A model generated the notes under the pieces. The model saw only the letters and a program-made list of their open reading frames with translations. It was not told the DNA's origin and searched no databases. From an uncultured Treponema sp. (GTDB lineage Bacteria > Spirochaetota > Spirochaetia > Treponematales > Treponemataceae): a DNA stretch of 64,000 nucleotides. Made by a program: the position numbers and the translations under genes. Positions 58,901-64,000 of this stretch are shown in pieces (the stretch's first letter is position 1; the number at the start of each line of letters is the position of its first letter). Location: NCBI GenBank assembly GCA_910584475.1, contig CAJUBD010000009.1, forward strand, positions 1 through 64,000, read 5' to 3'.

Positions 58901-60601
58901 CTACCCGTGAATTTCGATGTATTCAAAAAATTCGTTTGGCGGAAGCGGCTTGGAATAAAAATAGCCTTGGATAAATGTACAGCCCAGTTCGCCGAGAACA
59001 TCCGCGGTTTCTTTGTCCTCGCAGCCTTCTGCGACGGTTTTCATATTCAGCCTGTGCGCCATGTCGACTATGCACGAAAGAATGTTGCGGCCCGTCGGAT
59101 TTTTGATTTCCCTGATCAAGCTCATGTCGAGCTTTAGAATGTCGAACGACATTTTCGTCAAGACGCTCAACGAAGAATATCCGGTTCCAAAATCGTCCAG
59201 TTCAATTACGAAGCCTGCCGAATGAAGCGACTCGACGATTTTTCGGATTTGCTCCGGATTGTCGTTGTATGCGGACTCCGTGAGTTCAAGGTGAAGCAAA
59301 TCGTGCGGCACTTCGTACTTGTCGGCGAGCGCGATGATTTTTTGATCTAAGTCCGCCGTGTCGAAATCGCTTCGAGAAATGTTCACCGAAACTGGAACAA
59401 CTCTCGCGCCCGCATCGAGCCTTTCGCGCAACATCTTGCAGACGCTTTCCCAAATGTAATAGTCGAGTTTCGCGATGAAGCCGTTTTGCTCGAAAAGCGG
59501 AATGAAAAGCCCCGGGCTCATAAAGCCGAATTTCTTGCTGTTCCATCGTACAAGAGCCTCCGCGCCCATCGCCTTGTTTTCCTTTATGCCGTGCTTGGGC
59601 TGATAGAAAACTACGAATTCGTTTGTCGCCAAAGCCTCTTCCATGTTGTCGATGATGTTCTGCTTGTCCTGCGCCTTTTTTTGCAAGTCTTTGTCGAAAT
59701 AGCAAATCGTTTCGCCGTATTGCTTTGCGATGGAATTAAGCGCAAGCATAGCGTTGTCATACATCAATGAAGTGGACTCTTCGTGTTTCACGTTTTCGTA
59801 AATGCCGAATTTTATGACGAGAGAATTTGTCGTGTCGGTTTTGAGTTTCTTTACGATTTCGTCTTCGATGTCCTTGTAAACATCGCGCGCTCGGTGTTTA
59901 AGCAAGATCGCGAAGCGGTCGGCGTTCATCCTTCCGCAAATTTCGTGCTCCTGCAAAATGCTTTGGAAAACGCTGGCGATTTCCTGCAAAAGCCTGTCGC
60001 CAATTTTTCTTCCATGTCGCGTGTTTACGACTTTGAACGATTCTATGTTCGTGCAAATGAAATCATATTCGGCATCCAGATGGCTTTTTAAAATCTGCTC
60101 GGCATAAGTGAAAAAGAATTGACTCGAATAGACGCCCGTGAGCTTATCCACAGCCGCCGCTGAAAGCATATTGAACGAACGCCGCAAACGAACCATTGCT
60201 TCGATTCGGTTGGTTATGATGTACGGATTATATGGCTTGGAAATGAAGTCCGACGCGCCGAGTTTGAGCGCGCGGATTTGATCGGGATCCGCGGTGCTGG
60301 AAGTGAGTATGATTACAGGAATCGCATCGAATCGCTTGTCGCCGCCCATCTTTTGAAGGAATTCATAGCCGTCCATAACCGGCATCAAAAGGTCGAGCAA
60401 GATTACAGAAACTTTGTCATAATTTGCGTCAAGGATGTCGAGGCCCATTTTGCCGTTTTCGGCTTCCAAGATATTGAATTTTCCTTGCAAAAACGTGCCC
60501 AGAATCCCGCGATTTATTTCATCGTCTTCAATAATGAGAACGGTGTCCTTTCGGTGAAAAAGAGCGAATATAGTCTCGGAAGAAAGATTCTTTTCACTCA
60601 T
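58901..60601 (-). CDS. Response regulator with REC, degenerate GGDEF and EAL domains (566 aa)
   Basis: REC domain at about 20-135, with LIIEDDEINR, VILLDLLMP (phospho-acceptor Asp), TSSTAD and SKPY. The GGDEF-like domain (about 150-310) has CGRMNADRFAIL where GGDEF should be, so it cannot make c-di-GMP. The EAL domain (about 325-560) keeps MGAEALVRW, VNISRSDF, LELTES, ELDDFGTGYSS, LKLDMSLI and AEGCED, so c-di-GMP phosphodiesterase activity is likely. Phosphorylation through the neighbouring HPt could control it. It would lower c-di-GMP, perhaps in motility, as flagellar genes are nearby. Confidence 0.92.
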   Translation of the reverse strand: MSEKNLSSETIFALFHRKDTVLIIEDDEINRGILGTFLQGKFNILEAENGKMGLDILDANYDKVSVILLDLLMPVMDGYEFLQKMGGDKRFDAIPVIILTSSTADPDQIRALKLGASDFISKPYNPYIITNRIEAMVRLRRSFNMLSAAAVDKLTGVYSSQFFFTYAEQILKSHLDAEYDFICTNIESFKVVNTRHGRKIGDRLLQEIASVFQSILQEHEICGRMNADRFAILLKHRARDVYKDIEDEIVKKLKTDTTNSLVIKFGIYENVKHEESTSLMYDNAMLALNSIAKQYGETICYFDKDLQKKAQDKQNIIDNMEEALATNEFVVFYQPKHGIKENKAMGAEALVRWNSKKFGFMSPGLFIPLFEQNGFIAKLDYYIWESVCKMLRERLDAGARVVPVSVNISRSDFDTADLDQKIIALADKYEVPHDLLHLELTESAYNDNPEQIRKIVESLHSAGFVIELDDFGTGYSSLSVLTKMSFDILKLDMSLIREIKNPTGRNILSCIVDMAHRLNMKTVAEGCEDKETADVLGELGCTFIQGYFYSKPLPPNEFFEYIEIHG

Positions 60602-60955
60602 TTATACGCCCTCTGCTTTTAAAGCCGCGATAACGGCCTCGTAATCATTTTGAACTTTTTGATAATTCTCTTGAGTGGTCGGGGCGGGCGTGCCGCTGCG
60701 CAAATCTTCTGTCAATGCGCCGGCTGACGCGCAAAGTTTTTTCAGCGCGAGATTTGCCGAAACGCCTTTTAGAGTGTGGCTCGCCGTGAACGCAGCTTTC
60801 CAATCTTCTTTGCCCATGCTGTCCACAAGATTATTATAACACGGATCTTTTGGGAGCATCAAAACAAATTTTTCAATCAGTTTGTCGGTCGGCAAGCGGT
60901 TTTTGATTTCCTCGTAACTTCCGCCGACAGAGTCATAGAATTTTTTCAAGTCCAT
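60602..60955 (-). CDS. HPt-domain phosphotransfer protein (117 aa)
   Basis: ATG 60955, with GGCGGA upstream. The four-helix HPt domain has ASHTLKGVSANLALKKL (phospho-His near 65), with AGALTEDLR after it. It relays phosphate between a kinase and response regulators. The stop is directly followed by the ATG of the REC-EAL gene, so they are co-translated and probably partners. Confidence 0.88.
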   Translation of the reverse strand: MDLKKFYDSVGGSYEEIKNRLPTDKLIEKFVLMLPKDPCYNNLVDSMGKEDWKAAFTASHTLKGVSANLALKKLCASAGALTEDLRSGTPAPTTQENYQKVQNDYEAVIAALKAEGV

Positions 60956-60977
60956 AGTTTTTTCCGCCTCCAAATGA

Positions 60978-61006
60978 ATTATAACAAAAAGTTTGGATTT
61001 TGTAAA
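60978..61006 (-). promoter_or_regulatory. Promoter of the HPt-EAL-SPOR operon
   Basis: TTTACA, 17-base spacer, TATAAT, with about 16 bases of leader before the HPt gene. Between 61007 and 61205 no gene is seen. Confidence 0.7.
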
Positions 61007-61205
61007 TAGTCGGTCGCAATCTTCGATCGCTTAACGAGATTTTTTCTTGCTCGCAAGGCTACATCTGTCGGGGCTGAGCGCCTTACACTTCATGAAAATC
61101 GAAAAAAAATGCCAATTTTTCAAATTGTGATTTACGGGAAGTTTGAAAACAAAAATGCATTCTTTTTCACGCAGAAAATGCCGCGATGAAACGTGGCGAA
61201 ATATT

Positions 61206-61679
61206 CTACGCTTCTAGGGCGACAAGGTTTCCTGTGGAATTTTTGTCCGCATAAACAGAACGCGCGTTTTTGTAGGGATTGCGCAAAGAATCGATTTTCG
61301 TGCGGATTTGCGAAATGTGCACGCGGAGCAAATCGCGGTTTTTCGCGTTTTGGGACAAGACTTTTCTTTGCAAGCTCGCCAAATCGTTTTGCAAGTCCGT
61401 GATGGACGCTTCCGGTTTTGAGAACGCGTTGCGGGAATTGTAGAGTTTTGTCATGGGAATGATGACTTTTTGCAGACTCATGATATTCGAGACGACTTGC
61501 TGCTCGAGTTCTGTATGCGCCAAAATCGCTTCGGGATTTTCCGTTTCAATCGAATTTTCCTGTTTTTCCAAAACCGTCAGGTACTCGCGGAATTTTTCGC
61601 GTTGCTGTTGCAAAAGGCTTCGAAATTTTTTTAGCAATGCCACCCGCTCTTCAAATTCTTGTGCGGAAATATTTTCCAT
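61206..61679 (-). CDS. FlgN-like flagellar chaperone (157 aa)
   Basis: ATG 61679 has AAGGAG 9 bases upstream. All-helical: FEERVALLKKFRSLLQQQREKFREYLTVLEKQENSIETENPEAILAHTELEQQVVSNIMSLQKVI, the pattern of FlgN/FliT-type chaperones with a long coiled coil. The C-terminus has YKNARSVYADKNSTGNLV, like the FlgK/FlgL-binding end of FlgN. It is located behind fliS. Sequence identity of FlgN proteins is low, so the call rests on pattern and context. Confidence 0.65.
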   Translation of the reverse strand: MENISAQEFEERVALLKKFRSLLQQQREKFREYLTVLEKQENSIETENPEAILAHTELEQQVVSNIMSLQKVIIPMTKLYNSRNAFSKPEASITDLQNDLASLQRKVLSQNAKNRDLLRVHISQIRTKIDSLRNPYKNARSVYADKNSTGNLVALEA

Positions 61680-61689
61680 TTTGTTTTCT

Positions 61690-61850
61690 CCTTGATCAAA
61701 AGTCAATAGCGAAAGTGTGGCTTTCGCGAATGGCTTTTTAGCGTCTGCGTAAGCAACTTGTTGCGGCGCAGACAAGTATATGACAAGTTTGCAACGCAAA
61801 CTTGTAGTTGATGACAGCCGCGCTATTTTAGCGGATGTCATCATACTTCC
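61690..61850 (-). repeat. Array of four hairpins between fliS and the flgN-like gene
   Basis: GCGAAAG/CTTTCGC; GTCTGCG...CGCAGAC with nested GCAAC/GTTGC; ACAAGTTTGC-AAC-GCAAACTTGT; and GATGACA.CCGC/GCGG.TGTCATC. They fill the 200-base gap and resemble the array after ilvC in design. Confidence 0.7.
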
Positions 61851-61879
61851 TCACGCTGATTTTCAACACTTTTAAAAAT

Positions 61880-62317
61880 TTAACTTTGAATGTTCAAAGA
61901 ATGTTGCCTTTGCATCGAAGGCATAGCGACAGCGTTTTCAGCGGCTTTTTTCCATGTCGCGGAAAGTTCGCTCATCATGTTACGTACGAAGTCAATTTTC
62001 TCCTTGCTTCTGGAAATGTTCGCGCTACGCAGTTCGTCGTTGAAGTAGAGGTATAAGGACATCAGGTTTTGCGCTATCTGCCCGCCTTTTTCCATGTCCA
62101 GCGAGACTTGCAGCTCTGTGATGATTTCCTGCGCTCGCAGAATGTCGGCGCTGAACGATTCGATTTTCGCGACCGGAATTTTGCCATCGGCGGTAAACTT
62201 CGATGAAGCCGATGCGAGTTTTTTGACCGCGCCTTCGTACAAAAGCACGACGAGTTCTGCGGGGCTTGCCGTTTTCACGCTGGCTTTTTTGTAAGCGTTG
62301 TAAGCCTGATTATACAT
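61880..62317 (-). CDS. fliS: Flagellar export chaperone FliS
   Basis: 145 aa from ATG 62317, with GGAGG upstream. It opens MYNQAYNAYKKASVKTASPAELVVLLYEGA, the conserved FliS N-terminus, and has the helices of the four-helix bundle that binds flagellin C-termini and prevents early polymerisation (SLDMEKGGQIAQNLMSLYLYFNDEL). The end is Gln/His-rich. A sigma-28-type promoter lies just upstream. Confidence 0.93.
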   Translation of the reverse strand: MYNQAYNAYKKASVKTASPAELVVLLYEGAVKKLASASSKFTADGKIPVAKIESFSADILRAQEIITELQVSLDMEKGGQIAQNLMSLYLYFNDELRSANISRSKEKIDFVRNMMSELSATWKKAAENAVAMPSMQRQHSLNIQS

Positions 62318-62353
62318 CCTTGCCTCCAAGAAAAAGGTAATGCATCACTTTGA

Positions 62354-62380
62354 TTTTCGGCTTTTTGAAATTTTTGTTTA
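62354..62380 (-). promoter_or_regulatory. Sigma-28 (FliA)-type promoter of fliS
   Basis: TAAA, 15-base spacer, GCCGAAAA on the minus strand, seven of eight bases of the GCCGATAA -10 consensus, about 37 bases before the start codon. Confidence 0.75.
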
Positions 62381-62421
62381 GAGAATTTTTGGGGATTTCA
62401 TGAAAAATTTCACGCGCACGA

Positions 62422-62450
62422 AAGGCGAATAATGCGCGCGATGCGCCTTT
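62422..62450 (-). terminator. Weak hairpin downstream of the surface-protein gene
   Basis: AAGGCG and CGCCTT with further internal pairing (GCGCGC) in the 62330-62502 gap; no T-run. It may end transcription from the 62503 gene. Confidence 0.3.
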
Positions 62451-62502
62451 GGGAATATTTGCTTATATGCGCGGGCATTCCCGAGGGTGCGCGGATTTGG
62501 GG

Positions 62503-64000
62503 CTATCTGTATTTTTGAACCTTACCAACAGTTTCCAATTCGAACTTGAATTGTTGGTCACCATCATGGCTGTGGTTCGCATTGTCAATTTTCGCATATC
62601 CACCAGGCGGAACAGGATAATTTTTATAGAAACTGACCCAACTGTTCTGTCCAAAAATTCCGCAGTATGGACCTTGGCTAATTCCATCTTTGTCGGAAAT
62701 TGTTTTTTCGTCCATAAGCCCTGCCAAGAACATAAAGTAATAATCTGTCGCGATTGCCCATGTTACAAAATAATAATCATAGGTATTATCATTTCGATTG
62801 GTATTATCATTTCGAGTCAAAAGGCAAGTTTTAGTATTATGGGTTATGTCCCAATCAGTTGGCAAGCCTTGGGTGGAATTTGCCCCTGTAGGTGTGTCTC
62901 CTCCGCGTATAAATAAGCCGCAGCCTTTGCTGTTTTGTGTATTATTTTCTATTGTTGTATTCCCATCTTTTTTATTCCATCGGGAATCATCTTGATTAGG
63001 CAATGGAACTCCGGTTATTTCTATTGTGGTTCTGTATGCGACTCCATTGGCTTTTTCTGGAAAGTCACCTTTTGTTGCTTCCGCGACGATATTATATTCA
63101 AGGCCATGTCGATTATCTTTTGAGCCGATAGTTACAGGTGTCAAATAGTTTTGTAAATCAACTTTATTGGAAAGTGTTTTTGTCTCTTTATTTCGGTTTG
63201 CTGGTAGCACATCAGGGGGAGTGTTGCTTCCGCGTCCTATCACTGTAAAGGAATCCCTTTTATATTCTTTATATTGATATTGTACCGTGGCACCAGGCGT
63301 CTCGCAGTCCACTTTAAATTCTGCCGTCAAAGGTTGTATCGCCGCATAATTATTTACAGTCGTAGTGCCTTTCTTTATCCTTATCACGGGCTTTTCCACT
63401 CCGCTAGTGGAATGCGGCTCGATCTTTCCAGAGGCTTTGAATTTCGAGCCGCCTTTTGCGTCTTGCATGAAGCCTTCAGGTACTTCGATTTTATATGTCG
63501 CGCCTTTGCAAGGAATAGGCGAATTGAATGTTACGGTAACCGTCTTGTCTTCAACGCTTACGTTCTGTGAGCGGACATCCTGTGAAAGTATATGCGCGCC
63601 AGTCGCTTCATACGCGGCAACCACTTTTGAATCATTTGAATCATATTCATACTTCAACACATATTTGGAAGTGAGATCCGCTTTGAAATTGCTGTCCGCG
63701 CCGTTCGTCGTGAGTTCGTAGTAATCTTGGAGTTTGTCATTTTTGCCAAAAAGCACGCGCCCTTCTGCTTCTGTGAGGACTGCCGGAACTTTGTCCACTC
63801 CGTCACTTGCGCCCTTTTGCTGCGTTATTGTAACTACGCCATTTCCTTTTGCGATGGCTTTGTCATAAGTGATGGTGAGAATGCTCGTGCTGTCATCAAA
63901 TTTGATGTCCTTTACTTGAGGCGCGGATGTTATGATGCCGATGCTCTTCATTTTGGCGAGATTTTTTCCGAGACTTGCATTTTTTATGATTTCTTGTATG
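62503..64000 (-). CDS. Surface/exported repeat protein, 5' end outside window
   Basis: About 498 residues are visible, open to the window edge, with no start in sight. The ATG at 63951 is internal. Beta-rich units seen: QVKDIKFDDSTSILTITYDKA, DVRSQNVSVEDKTVTVTFN, and VEKPVIRIKKGTTTVN.. FKVDCETPGATVQYQYKEY, which resembles a CHB_HEX_C-type Ig-like domain (a 'pseudo-ticket' GATV.Y pattern). The C-terminal domain is Gly/Asn-rich (GCGLFIRGGDTPTG, GPYCGIFGQNSWVSFYKN). The repeat RNDNTN/RNDNTY comes from an 18-base duplication (62782-62815). Likely surface-exposed. Confidence 0.75.
   Translation of the reverse strand, partial: IQEIIKNASLGKNLAKMKSIGIITSAPQVKDIKFDDSTSILTITYDKAIAKGNGVVTITQQKGASDGVDKVPAVLTEAEGRVLFGKNDKLQDYYELTTNGADSNFKADLTSKYVLKYEYDSNDSKVVAAYEATGAHILSQDVRSQNVSVEDKTVTVTFNSPIPCKGATYKIEVPEGFMQDAKGGSKFKASGKIEPHSTSGVEKPVIRIKKGTTTVNNYAAIQPLTAEFKVDCETPGATVQYQYKEYKRDSFTVIGRGSNTPPDVLPANRNKETKTLSNKVDLQNYLTPVTIGSKDNRHGLEYNIVAEATKGDFPEKANGVAYRTTIEITGVPLPNQDDSRWNKKDGNTTIENNTQNSKGCGLFIRGGDTPTGANSTQGLPTDWDITHNTKTCLLTRNDNTNRNDNTYDYYFVTWAIATDYYFMFLAGLMDEKTISDKDGISQGPYCGIFGQNSWVSFYKNYPVPPGGYAKIDNANHSHDGDQQFKFELETVGKVQKYR
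62782..62815 (-). repeat. Short tandem duplication in the surface-protein gene
   Basis: GGTATTATCATTTCGA occurs twice with an 18-base period, adding six residues in frame (RNDNTN). Repeat number could vary between strains. Confidence 0.7.

Noticed and set aside
1..64000. tRNA genes, rRNA genes, CRISPR arrays and a site-specific integrase
   Set aside because: No T-loop-like GGTTCGA context, no regular repeat-spacer array, and no tyrosine or serine recombinase motif was found in the window.

Overview
The window looks like a Treponema-type spirochete chromosome carrying a conjugative element. The assignment rests on a class I lysyl-tRNA synthetase, a fliS/flgN-like flagellar pair behind a sigma-28-type promoter, treponeme-style TPR/SPOR membrane proteins, SUMF1-like and Ig-like lipoproteins, and poly-G tracts of the sort spirochetes use for phase variation. 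No rRNA, tRNA or CRISPR array was seen.

Positions 1 to about 41.1 kb are the conjugative element; its left end lies outside the window. The left arm (1-11.5 kb, all minus) is one cargo/establishment operon. In transcription order it holds an ArdC-like protein, a 2506-aa DNA methyltransferase-helicase fusion, two small proteins with related N-termini, and a polyvalent protein that runs off the window. A plus-strand regulatory island (11.7-13.8 kb) encodes an unknown protein, a PilZ c-di-GMP receptor and a regulator with a duplicated helix-turn-helix and a MazF-fold tail. The transfer genes follow on the minus strand in three promoter-led blocks: a rep-like/unknown gene plus a VirD2-type relaxase (37.2-35.5 kb); virB8-virB9-virB10 followed by a 1940-aa Ig-repeat lipoprotein (35.4-26.3 kb); and virD4-RHH-virB11-virB2-virB3-virB4-virB5-virB6 (23.7-13.9 kb). 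A small plus-strand block (23.9-26.2 kb) encodes an RHH regulator, small proteins and a secreted protein. topB and an ISNCY/IS1202-type transposase close the element (37.7-41.1 kb). Several element promoters share an ATATTGAC -35 region, and copies of CAATATT lie nearby, which suggests common control. virB4 is cut by one in-frame amber codon directly after its Walker A motif, so this copy may be unable to transfer.

From about 41.85 kb the genes are chromosomal: a membrane/TPR protein pair, an outer-membrane/SUMF1 lipoprotein pair joined across a 9-G tract, ilvC, a membrane protein and class I lysS. A decaying or switching stretch (50.7-52.9 kb) has a broken HigBA-like module, a lipoprotein that a 10-G tract puts out of frame, and a frameshifted HU/DUF4469 gene. 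Next come an HNH-like gene, secreted proteins and a VapBC-type module. A c-di-GMP/phosphorelay operon (HPt, REC-degenerate GGDEF-EAL, membrane protein, SPOR protein), fliS with a flgN-like gene, and a truncated surface protein finish the window.

Starts were chosen from Shine-Dalgarno spacing and promoter position. This moved many starts inside the longest open frame, for example virD4 to a GTG and virB8 to a TTG. Five genes appear to be leaderless or nearly so.
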